Assembly (NCBI GenBank): GCA_000314955.1
Contig: BAEM01000063.1
Location: 62,001-126,000 of the forward strand
Length of the DNA stretch: 64,000 nucleotides
Direction: 5' to 3'
DNA from: Paraglaciecola chathamensis S18K6
Lineage (GTDB): Bacteria > Pseudomonadota > Gammaproteobacteria > Enterobacterales > Alteromonadaceae
Shown here: positions 25,953-35,113 of the stretch, piece after piece
How positions within the stretch are numbered: position 1 is the stretch's first letter
How the letters are laid out: every line of letters starts with the position of its first letter
Notes under the pieces: model-generated
Seen by the model: only the letters and a program-made list of their open reading frames with translations
Told to the model about the DNA's origin: nothing
Database searches by the model: none
Made by a program: the position numbers and the translations under genes

Positions 25953-27226
25953 GCGCAGATGCAAATAATGAAGTGAATGTATTACAGATCTCAATTCATG
26001 ACGTACTGATCGGCTATCTTGCAGGATTTAAGAATGGACGCAATGTATTGAGCATTGCCGATACTTTTAAGAACAATCCAGAGCGCCCAACATTCAGCCT
26101 CATTACTCACCCTAAGTTCCCACTATCAAATAAGCTGATGGCCGAGCCATGGGCAAGAAATCAACGTTTGCATCCTGTACTGTCAAACTTGCTACCAGAA
26201 GGTTCATTGCGTGAACTGATTGCACAATCCCTGAAGGTACATGTCGATAATGAATTTCACATACTTTCATATCTAGGTGCAGATTTACCGGGTGCTATCG
26301 AAGCCATACCGATGGAACCTGAAGACGTCCCCGATCATGTGCTCAACACACACGGAAAAGCTAAAGCTGTAAAATTTGATAAAGTCACTCACGAAAACAA
26401 GTTTTCCTTGGCGGGCGTGCAAATGAAGTTTTCCATGAAGGAGAAGGAAGGACGCTATAACTTATCCAAGGGTGATGTACTAGGCGACTGGATTATCAAA
26501 ACACCATCGACTAAACACAAATTTGTGCCACTGAATGAATACACTGCCATGTCATTAGCGGAACTCGTTGGCGTAGACATTCCGCAGATCAAACTCGTTG
26601 AACTCAATAAGCTTGATAACCTCCCACAAATCAACCTACCTGACGAGAAACTAGCTTTTGCCATTAAGCGATTTGACCGAGCTGATGATAAACGCATCCA
26701 TATGGAAGACTTCGCGCAAATTCTGGTGAAATATCCTCGCGACAAATATACCTCAGCAAATTATGAAAATCTTGGCAAAGTCATTTATGACTTTTCTGGA
26801 GATTCTCTGGCCGACGCTCAACAGTTCGCAAGGCGTTTACTGGTGAATATTCTCTTAGCCAATGGCGATGCGCATTTGAAAAACTGGAGCTTCCTATATC
26901 CTGACAAAGTCACGCCGCGACTTTCTCCTGCATACGATATCGTAACCACCAGTGTCTATATCGAGAATGAAACCCAATTCGCGCTCAATCTGAGTAAGAC
27001 AAAAGAGTGGTTTACCGTCACCATGGCACACTTTCGAACGTGGGCAGATAAATCAGGTATCCCATGGAGAGCAATAAAGCCCCACTTAGATGACACAATG
27101 AGCAAGGCAAGAGAGCTGTGGCCTGAAGCACTGAAAACGCTACCTATGGACGAAATACATAAAGAAGGACTTAGAGCACATTGGAGCAAGCTTCAGGAAG
27201 ATTTCAAAATTGAAGCCTCAAAATAA
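25949..27226 (+). CDS. hipA: HipA-like serine/threonine kinase toxin
   Basis: A 425-residue HipA-family kinase. The N-terminal HipA subdomain is followed by the core with FSLAGVQMKFS, WIIKTPSTKHKFVPLNEY, the catalytic NGDAHLKNWSF (Asp as base) and the metal-binding SPAYDIV. E. coli HipA phosphorylates glutamyl-tRNA synthetase and causes persistence. Target residues in other HipA families differ, so the substrate here is not known. It is translationally coupled to hipB. A stem-loop (27260-27286) follows. Confidence 0.92.
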   Translation: MSADANNEVNVLQISIHDVLIGYLAGFKNGRNVLSIADTFKNNPERPTFSLITHPKFPLSNKLMAEPWARNQRLHPVLSNLLPEGSLRELIAQSLKVHVDNEFHILSYLGADLPGAIEAIPMEPEDVPDHVLNTHGKAKAVKFDKVTHENKFSLAGVQMKFSMKEKEGRYNLSKGDVLGDWIIKTPSTKHKFVPLNEYTAMSLAELVGVDIPQIKLVELNKLDNLPQINLPDEKLAFAIKRFDRADDKRIHMEDFAQILVKYPRDKYTSANYENLGKVIYDFSGDSLADAQQFARRLLVNILLANGDAHLKNWSFLYPDKVTPRLSPAYDIVTTSVYIENETQFALNLSKTKEWFTVTMAHFRTWADKSGIPWRAIKPHLDDTMSKARELWPEALKTLPMDEIHKEGLRAHWSKLQEDFKIEASK

Positions 27227-27259
27227 AGGCTATCTCAGTTAACGAATAATTAAGGTGCA

Positions 27260-27286
27260 CCACGTATGATATCAATAGATACGTGG
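27260..27286. terminator. Stem-loop after hipA
   Basis: Arms CCACGTAT and ATACGTGG with an 11-nt loop lie 34 bp after the hipA stop. No T-tract follows, so termination ability is uncertain. Confidence 0.45.
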
Positions 27287-27437
27287 CTTAATTCTGAGAA
27301 AGCGATTATCTGTTAGCAACAGGCGCGTTGTTATCACAACAGTTTTCATCAATTCTATTCAAAACTGAAACTTGTAGTGTTACTGCTGCTAAAGATAACG
27401 AATACAACTAATAACTGAGATTTTTAACCCCAAATTG

Positions 27438-30400
27438 CTAGTTTTTCTTCGCTTTGATTATCTTAACCGGCCCGAGTAGCCCCGATGACTGCAGCTCTTT
27501 GGGGTGTTTTTCAAAAAAATTAAAACCGGTAAACGTCACTCTTTCGCTTTTGGGCGGGGGACTATTCTCGACAATCCACGGCACGGTATCGCCCGTCATT
27601 GAGTAGCCACTTGTATCAGGTAAGGCTTCATCACCAATAAGTCGGTTCACCCAGGTATTAGTCACGTCAATCTCAAGGGTATTTTCTCCCGATTCAGTAA
27701 CCTCGCTAATATCCACCACAAATGGTGGCTTCCAAAGCGTTGCAATATGCTCTCCGTTAACGCTCACTTCAGCTATTTGTTGAACGTCGCCTAAATCAAG
27801 ATAAAGCGGTTGGTCACTCGTCCTTTTCGATGGCGCTATAAAAAAGTGATTGGTATATTTCGCTGTACCGGAATAGTGTTTAACGCTCGACAACGGGCTA
27901 TTTTTCCAATCTATCAGTGTATCAAAAGTTACCGTGCCTGGCCCAGCCAGTGCTTCGCTAAACTCCACTTCCCATGGTTGGTCTAAATCAAGTGATACGT
28001 CATGTTGGTTAACGTAGTAATCATGCAATAATGTGCTCTGCTTATTCACATAGTCAGGTGCTTGACCTTCACGGCGTATTACAATAAACCTTGACGCGAA
28101 TGGCTCTAAAGGCAAGGTGGTTTTAAGGCGCTTATTCGTTCTTGTATAGTGAGTGATTTTTTCAACGCTTCCATCATCTACATTCCATATTTCTGGCTTA
28201 CCACTGCCGCTTCGTAAACTCACTTCAACTTGCTTAAAGGCAGGGTCATCGTTATAAAAATAATACAGGTCATTTTCACCTATGCGCCGGTGCGCGAAGA
28301 ACTGGGCTGGTTTTCCATCTATCACTAAATCGGGTTCATAGTTTAATTGGGCTATGGTTTTCTGAAGTGTAAAACTACTAACTAATCCGTTCTTATAACG
28401 TCGCACTTGGGGAGCGTTATGCGCCTCTTCCCCCCACAGTTCGTTTACGATGAGATCAAAGTCTTTTTGTTCAGCCCATTCACTATACCCAATAACTTTC
28501 TGTGGTCTATCTCCTATTACGGTAGCCCCCTCGGCCACCAGCTCTTTAATTCGCTTCAACGTTTTGAGGTGCATATATTTGGTTTTATACAAATGCAATG
28601 CGCGATAACGCGTACCTTCTGGTAACACAAGGTATCCGTCTTCCACTTTTACACGGTTAATAAGCACATCGGTATTGGTGTAATCATAGCCAAACCCATC
28701 CGGCACAGACGTATTGTTCGCATTACCTACACGCAGCGGGGCCATATCCCCAAGGTGAACGAGAAAATCGGCATCAGGAACGCCTTGCTGGAGCAAATAT
28801 GAGCCTCGTGCCAAATACTTAAACCATGCTTTTCCGCCATTACCCCACCATGTTTGGGTTCTATCAATATGCGACCCAATCGAGTCCATTGTCATGCCCG
28901 GCTTTACAAAGTTGTTGGGTTGATGCGCAAAGCGGTGGAACATGGTTTCATTTATGCCTCTTGCCCACATTTCGTCGCCATAATGCTTATAGAAATATGG
29001 GTGGCCATACCAATTTACAGTATTAATAGACGTAAATGACTCAGCAGATACCACTTTCTTTCCGTATATGTGGGCCGATGAGATAGCCGCCATAATACGC
29101 CCATTGTATTCTTGCTCACGTACCCAGAATTCCCCCATAAGGCGGTCAGCTTGGCCACCAGCGGCTAATTCATCAAAAGGCCCCCAACCATAGGGTTCAA
29201 TGTACGACTCCAGCCCATATTCATTTGATATCCGAGTAAACTCACCAAAATAATTCTGAACCATAAGATCAGAAAGGTGTTGGCGAAATTCTTGTAAAAT
29301 AGCGCCTGTATGTTCAGCGGATTCGATAACGCGGCCTGTCAATAAGGGTAACCATGGAATAAGATCGTAACCAAACTTCGCTTTAAACGACTTATCAATA
29401 TTCTGTGTCCAGTTTTGGCCTCCTACTTCATAGCTATCAATCTCAGTTGTTTTTAGTGATTGTATGCCTTGGGCCTGTACTTTCTTAACCAGTTTCCCTA
29501 CGTACTGTTCAAAGTGATACCGCAAAGCATCAGGGTCAAACTTATCTACCTCTAAACCTTCTCCTTCTACTGTAGCGGGCACATTAAAAGCCCCAGTACT
29601 GGTATAGCCAAATCGCAGAATACGCCAGTTTCCACTTGGCACTTGTATACCTTCTACGGGTAACTCACCTTTATTTAGCACCATGACATCATCGGCGCTA
29701 ATAATCGCATCCTGCGATATTGAAGGTGCCATGCTAAGCCTGCCGCGCTCCATTGCATTCATTGAAAGCCAATTATCAATTCGAGGTATCGACCACAAGT
29801 CGAAGCGTTTAAGTGCAATAGGTTGAGTAAATACAATTCGAAAGTACTTTGCCCTAAATCCATCCTGCTCCTTACTGATGAGCTGAGGACTGAACGTCCA
29901 CATTCTAGCGCCCGTTCTTGGCCTGCGAAGTTTTTCAACTACGGTGGTAAAGTTGATACCATCATCAGATACCTGTAGCGAAGCATCCCCATGCCGGTTG
30001 GGCGTTTCTATCTGTAAGCTACGTAGCGACGCAGCGGTTTCAAGCTCGATTTGGATCCAATATTCGTCGTGGTCATTTTTAACAAATTCGAGCTCCGTAT
30101 CCCAATCCTTATCCTTCAATGCTGCCACCGCCAGCGTAGAATCAGATGCACTTAGCTTCGCATTGGCAAAGGCGTTGTTTGCATTGAACCTATTCTGAGG
30201 TAAGGCGATTACAGCAACATCCTCATAAAAGCCCTCAGCGTAACCCGGCTGAGGTGGCGTTAAACTTTTACCACCACTTACAGCAATTTCAGACCAGGTT
30301 ATTCGCTTCATGGACAATTCAGGCGTTATCCAAGGCCCGCCACTCGATGTCCAGCCATCTGAATTATGAATACCAAACTCCACGCTGTTTTTGACAGCTT

Positions 30401-30746
30401 GCGCAGCAGCATGCACAAGATGCTCGTAGAATTCTTCTGTACCAAACCTGACTGGCCCCTTTGAAGAGTAAGGTACGTTTCGTCGATGAACATGGAAAAA
30501 TATGGCGCCCCCTATCCCTGCATCACCCAGTGCCGTGAAATCCTCGGTAAAGCCATCTTTACTGAGATTACCATTCATTGCGTGCATCCAAGTTTTAGGT
30601 AGAAAGCCCTTTTCAGGCTCTTTAAATGCTTGTTCAGACAGGGAGTCTGCGGTAGCTAAGCGTCCGAATAGAAGGATGACTAATGACATTTTACAAGCGA
30701 CGCTGATGATACGATTTAGCGTTTCAGCAAATTGACTTTGATTCAT
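27438..30746 (-). CDS. GH106-type alpha-L-rhamnosidase
   Basis: A 1102-residue exported enzyme with a signal peptide (MSLVILLFGRLATA). The start of the mature protein (PEKGFLPKTWMHAMNG, GGAIFFHVHRR, FGIHNSDGWTSSGGPWITPE) is characteristic of glycoside hydrolase family 106. Family members are alpha-L-rhamnosidases, with a catalytic barrel followed by carbohydrate-binding and beta-sandwich domains; the C-terminal part (VNGEHIATLWKPPFVVDISE) is galactose-binding-like. It heads the leftward side of the polysaccharide locus, divergent from the lyase gene across 95 bp. It would remove rhamnose from ulvan or rhamnogalacturonan-type oligosaccharides in the periplasm. Confidence 0.87.
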   Translation of the reverse strand: MNQSQFAETLNRIISVACKMSLVILLFGRLATADSLSEQAFKEPEKGFLPKTWMHAMNGNLSKDGFTEDFTALGDAGIGGAIFFHVHRRNVPYSSKGPVRFGTEEFYEHLVHAAAQAVKNSVEFGIHNSDGWTSSGGPWITPELSMKRITWSEIAVSGGKSLTPPQPGYAEGFYEDVAVIALPQNRFNANNAFANAKLSASDSTLAVAALKDKDWDTELEFVKNDHDEYWIQIELETAASLRSLQIETPNRHGDASLQVSDDGINFTTVVEKLRRPRTGARMWTFSPQLISKEQDGFRAKYFRIVFTQPIALKRFDLWSIPRIDNWLSMNAMERGRLSMAPSISQDAIISADDVMVLNKGELPVEGIQVPSGNWRILRFGYTSTGAFNVPATVEGEGLEVDKFDPDALRYHFEQYVGKLVKKVQAQGIQSLKTTEIDSYEVGGQNWTQNIDKSFKAKFGYDLIPWLPLLTGRVIESAEHTGAILQEFRQHLSDLMVQNYFGEFTRISNEYGLESYIEPYGWGPFDELAAGGQADRLMGEFWVREQEYNGRIMAAISSAHIYGKKVVSAESFTSINTVNWYGHPYFYKHYGDEMWARGINETMFHRFAHQPNNFVKPGMTMDSIGSHIDRTQTWWGNGGKAWFKYLARGSYLLQQGVPDADFLVHLGDMAPLRVGNANNTSVPDGFGYDYTNTDVLINRVKVEDGYLVLPEGTRYRALHLYKTKYMHLKTLKRIKELVAEGATVIGDRPQKVIGYSEWAEQKDFDLIVNELWGEEAHNAPQVRRYKNGLVSSFTLQKTIAQLNYEPDLVIDGKPAQFFAHRRIGENDLYYFYNDDPAFKQVEVSLRSGSGKPEIWNVDDGSVEKITHYTRTNKRLKTTLPLEPFASRFIVIRREGQAPDYVNKQSTLLHDYYVNQHDVSLDLDQPWEVEFSEALAGPGTVTFDTLIDWKNSPLSSVKHYSGTAKYTNHFFIAPSKRTSDQPLYLDLGDVQQIAEVSVNGEHIATLWKPPFVVDISEVTESGENTLEIDVTNTWVNRLIGDEALPDTSGYSMTGDTVPWIVENSPPPKSERVTFTGFNFFEKHPKELQSSGLLGPVKIIKAKKN

Positions 30747-30841
30747 ATTGATTACTTTTGTAACATAGTGATTACATGTGAGCGAATATATATCACCACC
30801 TTTTGTTTTTAAAGTGAAGGTGACTTAAAACAAACAGCAAT

Positions 30842-33430
30842 GTGAAACCAACTGAGAGAAAACTAATAATGAAACTCGATCGCAAAGCGTTAACAACAGG
30901 TGCTTCGAACGCCAAATCTTCTTGGCTGACGGCCTTATTGTTTTCTGCTATTTCTATTACCGCCGGTTGCAGCCCAACGCATAGCCCAGTGGAACCGACA
31001 GAGAAAGGCAGCTTTCATTCTCAGCGCCAAACTTTGATCGATGAGTTTTCCATAAAGGATAACGTTTTCGCTACGCTAAAAGCACAAATAGACACTACAG
31101 ATCCTGAAAGTGAAAGTTATTGGCAGTGGCGAATAGACCAGTACATGTACGGTCAATATCCAGAATACCAACCTGTTTACAATGCTTTCAAAAGCGATAA
31201 AAGTTTTCACGATATCTACGGGCTGTCAGAAGAAGATTTAGGCCCTAAAAAACCGTTACCTGAATCACTCCCGGAATTACCGCTAGGCTATTTCACAGAA
31301 AACCTACGTGGTAACCCCCATAGAGGCTGGCATTATGTAGACGGCGATACGGTATACATCACCTATCAAGGCCAGTTAACAGACCCTTACATCGCTAAAT
31401 ACAATCTTGTTACTCACCAATGGCAGGGGCCTTACAAAGCAGCAGAGAGCACTCTGTCAAAGGGTGAACGAAAAATAGATAGTCATGGAAGGCCAATCAT
31501 AGAAATGGACCGTGACGGGTATTTACACATTGTATACGGCGGCCACGGTGGAGAGCGTGAAGACGGGTTAAACCCAATGTCTATTGATACACCTCACGCT
31601 GGCGGGCGAATGCTGCATGTCATGTCAAAGAAGCCCTATGATATTAGCGAGTTTAAGTACATAGATGACATATCGCCCTTTGCCTCATATACCAAAAGCT
31701 ACAAAATGGGTAATGGCGATATCTACTTGTTTACACGGGCAGGTACGCACAAATCCCCTTGGGTGTACTACAAAATGAAAGCGGGAACCCATAGGTTTGA
31801 GAAACCAGTAATAATTACAGTACCAACGCCACAGCAAGATAACCCAATCAATGTGGATACGTTTTATATCAATCCATTGAAAATATCTGATTCAGAAATC
31901 GCGATCAGCTACTTATGGCATGAATGTAATTTTCTTGAAGTACACGACAAAACGACCTACGCCCGTATTAATGCATATTACATGCGTTTAGATACAACAA
32001 CTGACACGTTCTACAACGCCCAAGGTGAGCAAATACAACTCCCGGTAACACTTGATGTAGCTAACAAAAAAATGCTCGCTTTCGATTCCACTGATAAGGA
32101 AGAAACGCCTTTTGGTACCTCGCCTGTGGTATTAGAAAGTGGTACGCCGGCTGTAGCATACGAGGCTCGTACAAAAGATATTCGCGAATGGCGCTTGGCT
32201 GCATTTAAAGATGAGCAGTGGGAGCATAGTCTACCTATGCCCAACACCGTAAGTCGCACGCTTCGCGGTAAGAGTAACGAAGAACTATATAAAATTTTAA
32301 GTTTAGAGCCGCTTCAAAGTGAGCACAGCAATCACGAGGCTGTGGTGATCTACCGTGATCAAAATAAACACACAGCATTCGCAAAAGTAACGAGTCAAAA
32401 TGGTGTGAACTGGCGCGTGTCAGATATCTACCTTTCGCTTAAAAACACCCGCATTCAAATGGATGCCATTCATGATGATTCAGATGACAGTGTAGCCGTT
32501 ATATTAAATGTTAAAAAAGGCGCATCCCAACGCTTATATTTATGGCAAGACGGCACCTTTAGAGCCCCCCAGAAAGACGAATCAAACCTTGTTACCCTTT
32601 CCAACAATACGGTAGGCATATATGAATCGTTTGAAGATGGAGGTTGGAATGCCGCATCACCCAGAGGGTTCACGCCGGGGTTAAATACTGCGCTTCCCAA
32701 GAACCTTATGTTCAACCAACTCCAAAGCGAAAACGCTTTTGATTTGGAAACAGAGGTTGTTCGCAGTGGTCAGTACGCCGCAAAACTAGCATGGCATCAT
32801 GAAAATCCAGCCGCTTACAATGGCAACCCTAAGAAAATGGATAACGTCGATAGAAAAGCCATGTTCCACGGATTCAAAACACGAAAAGTTCAAGACGCAG
32901 AAGCTTGGTTTGGGTTTAGCTTTTTCTTTCCACACGAAGGAACACAAAACGAACCCAATGAATGGCTATTCTTTCAAATACACGGCAGCGCTGACAAGCG
33001 GTTAAAAGAACACTCAAGAAACCCTCCATTTAGCTTAACCCTTACTGAAAACGGCATGAAAGGGAATTGGAAATGGGACCCGTATGAGCTTAGCCCCACA
33101 CGCCACGGCGACGGTACCTCAGCTTTTAAAATACCCGGCAGCAAAGCTGACTACCTCGATAGATGGGTAGACTTTGTTCTGCATGTAAAAGTGGATTACT
33201 CGGATGAAAAAACTGGTTTTTTAGAGCTTTGGGTAGACGGAAAAAAAGTCCTTAATGAGCAAGGTATTCAGTTTGGCTATAACGACGATAAAGGAATTTA
33301 TCCCTCTTGGGGAATGTACTTCAATGGTGATTTAAGCGGTATGCAGAATGATCACTATCTGTATCTTGATGAAATACGTATGACAGATGACCCTAATGCA
33401 ACTTACGAAGATGTGGCACCTGGGCAGTAA
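30842..33430 (+). CDS. Two-domain polysaccharide lyase, putative ulvan lyase lipoprotein
   Basis: An 862-residue frame opening with GTG; the ATG at 30869 (MKLDRKALTTG) is the likelier start. A lipoprotein signal ends ITAGC, so it is probably anchored in the outer membrane. Residues about 100-570 form a BNR_4-like beta-propeller (GWHYVDGDTVYITYQGQLTD, IIEMDRDGYLHIVYGGHGGE), the fold of ulvan lyase families PL24/PL25. Residues about 590-855 (ESFEDGGWN, AWFGFSFFFPHEG, RWVDFVLHVKVDY, LELWVDGKKVL, YLYLDEIRM) look like the jelly-roll 'polysaccharide lyase' fold (PF14099, as in glucuronan and heparin lyases). Whether both halves are catalytic cannot be told from sequence. It would open the polymer for the neighbouring hydrolases. 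Confidence 0.72.
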   Translation: MKPTERKLIMKLDRKALTTGASNAKSSWLTALLFSAISITAGCSPTHSPVEPTEKGSFHSQRQTLIDEFSIKDNVFATLKAQIDTTDPESESYWQWRIDQYMYGQYPEYQPVYNAFKSDKSFHDIYGLSEEDLGPKKPLPESLPELPLGYFTENLRGNPHRGWHYVDGDTVYITYQGQLTDPYIAKYNLVTHQWQGPYKAAESTLSKGERKIDSHGRPIIEMDRDGYLHIVYGGHGGEREDGLNPMSIDTPHAGGRMLHVMSKKPYDISEFKYIDDISPFASYTKSYKMGNGDIYLFTRAGTHKSPWVYYKMKAGTHRFEKPVIITVPTPQQDNPINVDTFYINPLKISDSEIAISYLWHECNFLEVHDKTTYARINAYYMRLDTTTDTFYNAQGEQIQLPVTLDVANKKMLAFDSTDKEETPFGTSPVVLESGTPAVAYEARTKDIREWRLAAFKDEQWEHSLPMPNTVSRTLRGKSNEELYKILSLEPLQSEHSNHEAVVIYRDQNKHTAFAKVTSQNGVNWRVSDIYLSLKNTRIQMDAIHDDSDDSVAVILNVKKGASQRLYLWQDGTFRAPQKDESNLVTLSNNTVGIYESFEDGGWNAASPRGFTPGLNTALPKNLMFNQLQSENAFDLETEVVRSGQYAAKLAWHHENPAAYNGNPKKMDNVDRKAMFHGFKTRKVQDAEAWFGFSFFFPHEGTQNEPNEWLFFQIHGSADKRLKEHSRNPPFSLTLTENGMKGNWKWDPYELSPTRHGDGTSAFKIPGSKADYLDRWVDFVLHVKVDYSDEKTGFLELWVDGKKVLNEQGIQFGYNDDKGIYPSWGMYFNGDLSGMQNDHYLYLDEIRMTDDPNATYEDVAPGQ

Positions 33431-33964
33431 TCAATAGCGCTAAGGTACTGCAGCAATTTAACGGCTTAGTTATCCGCAAACAAGGTTTGTAATATAGCTA
33501 TAGTACCCACTCTGCCTCGCACTACCGAATATACCGAGCTCACAAATTGTACCTGTTTTTATTCGCGAAATACTGGGTAGATTAAGTTATTAAAGATAGA
33601 AATGAGTATGACGCTATCTACCTGGTCTCACTATTCCAAACAATTAGATCGCGCGCCCGACCTTGTTAACACCAAGCGACTAATTTTAATGTCACCTAAG
33701 TGCCATAGCGGTCGTTGAGTTTTAAAAATTTCAACGACTGCTGTGAACGTAAAGCGGCCCCTCAGGTATATCGATAGCCAATGGCAGGAATGAGCGATAT
33801 ACAGGACCGTCACCACCGCGATGGTGGTGGTCTTCCTCAGACAATGAGCGGACGTTAAAAGGGGAGATTTCTTATCTCTGGTCTTGGTCAATAGCGGATT
33901 GTTAAAACGCCATTACACTTGGCTTTGAGTTGGGACTATGTAATTTCGGAAATGCTTAAATCAA
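33431..33964. other. Intergenic region with GC-rich hairpin
   Basis: No gene is supported in about 530 bp between the lyase gene and the convergent membrane-protein gene. It contains a hairpin at about 33806-33833 (CACCACC / GGTGGTG with flanking GACC/GGTC) that may act as a terminator. Confidence 0.4.
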
Positions 33965-34750
33965 CTATCTTTTCGAAAAAGGAACTTGCTTCGGTTTTTC
34001 GATGAATTCCTTTTTCCGTTCTAAAAACTGCTGATACACGTCAAAGTCAAAGCGCGCCACTGACTCAATAAGCTCTTGCCGTAGAGTGACTTTTATCTCA
34101 ACTTTCGTATCGATGCTTTCATATTGTGTTGTGAAATTTACTGTGAGGTTATCTTTATCCCTATAACCTGATATGTGGGGGAGTATTGATATTTCTTGAT
34201 CCATTCCTTCTGATTCATTTGGCTCCCCCAACGAAACGACCTGCCCGACATACACTTTGCGATTTGATAATGAGATGAGGACCGACTGGTCGTGGATGTA
34301 CGAATACAAAAGTTCGCTATCTAATGGACTATCAGAGAGTACGTCTGACATTAGCTTTATCTTTGGATCGACGCCCTCTTTTTGCTGAAATTGATTCATA
34401 GCCCAATTTGTAATCCAAACGCGAATAAATGCGACGCCGTGCATTGTAACTGCTATCAAAAATAACCAGGTCAATTCGCTGGCATTCGAGTGTTTGGGAA
34501 CGATTCCTTTAACAAGGGTTAGTACGAAGAAGTATAAGTCAGTCGGAACACAGAACATCGTTGGAGGAACGAAAGCATTTAGTATTGCTACGATTAAAAG
34601 TGCGTAAAAAAGACATTGAACACCGAGCCAAGCACTTTTCAGATAGAGTTGCTGACCTTCATAGCGGTGAAGTTTATAAAAATGGGGAAGACTGTAGTAA
34701 CAAATAAAAAACCCGCACGTAAGTACGGGTAGTAACAAAAATGCGAGCAT
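33965..34750 (-). CDS. Uncharacterised membrane protein with C-terminal soluble domain
   Basis: A 261-residue protein with about four hydrophobic segments in the first 135 residues (MLAFLLLPVLTCGFFICYYS, LGVQCLFYALLIVAILNAFV, DLYFFVLTLVKGIV, LTWLFLIAVTMHGVAFIRVW). A cytoplasmic domain follows with VLISLSNRKVYVGQVVSL and ILPHISGYRDKDNLTVNFTT. The latter pattern (KVYVG...SGYRD...L.FTT.Y) recurs in a family of uncharacterised bacterial membrane proteins; no function is known to me. It lies 3 bp after a small co-oriented gene, so the two form a unit. Neither resembles polysaccharide-locus genes, and they sit beside an IS1182 copy, so they look like a later insertion. Confidence 0.6.
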   Translation of the reverse strand: MLAFLLLPVLTCGFFICYYSLPHFYKLHRYEGQQLYLKSAWLGVQCLFYALLIVAILNAFVPPTMFCVPTDLYFFVLTLVKGIVPKHSNASELTWLFLIAVTMHGVAFIRVWITNWAMNQFQQKEGVDPKIKLMSDVLSDSPLDSELLYSYIHDQSVLISLSNRKVYVGQVVSLGEPNESEGMDQEISILPHISGYRDKDNLTVNFTTQYESIDTKVEIKVTLRQELIESVARFDFDVYQQFLERKKEFIEKPKQVPFSKR

Positions 34751-34753
34751 TTA

Positions 34754-34975
34754 TTATCCTTTGGATTTGCTCAACCTTACAATATCGGCTGCCTTCCTTG
34801 CATCATTCTTAAATTTAATTGAGCGTCGAACTTCATCGGTATCGACCACTAACGTTCCGCGTCCCACAACCTTGCGAGACTTGTTAGCTGAGGATTTTAG
34901 GCTCTTGACGACATCATTGTCAGCATCGAAACCTACAATCCAATTGATGATTGCTTCCATAGAAGGTCTCCTCAT
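34754..34975 (-). CDS. Small hypothetical protein paired with membrane protein
   Basis: A 73-residue basic protein (MRRPSMEAIINWIVGFDADN, later DEVRRSIKFKNDARKAADIV). No family is recognised. It ends 3 bp before the start of the membrane-protein gene on the same strand, so co-expression is very likely. An AGGAG-type site (on the minus strand just after 34975) supports the start. Confidence 0.55.
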   Translation of the reverse strand: MRRPSMEAIINWIVGFDADNDVVKSLKSSANKSRKVVGRGTLVVDTDEVRRSIKFKNDARKAADIVRLSKSKG

Positions 34976-35113
34976 TGTTTCGATAAATATGCTGTATATA
35001 TTAACACTCTTTTCAGAAATTGCTAGGTATTCAGACGGAACCCATTGAAGAGGATATATCGTTAAATGACTTGCTTAACTACTTTGTAGAATTGGGTGTC
35101 ACTGACCGTTAAT

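Noticed and set aside
33631-33891. Minus-strand frame of 86 codons after the lyase gene
   Set aside because: It spans the hairpin at 33806-33833, has no ribosome-binding site and no protein-like pattern.
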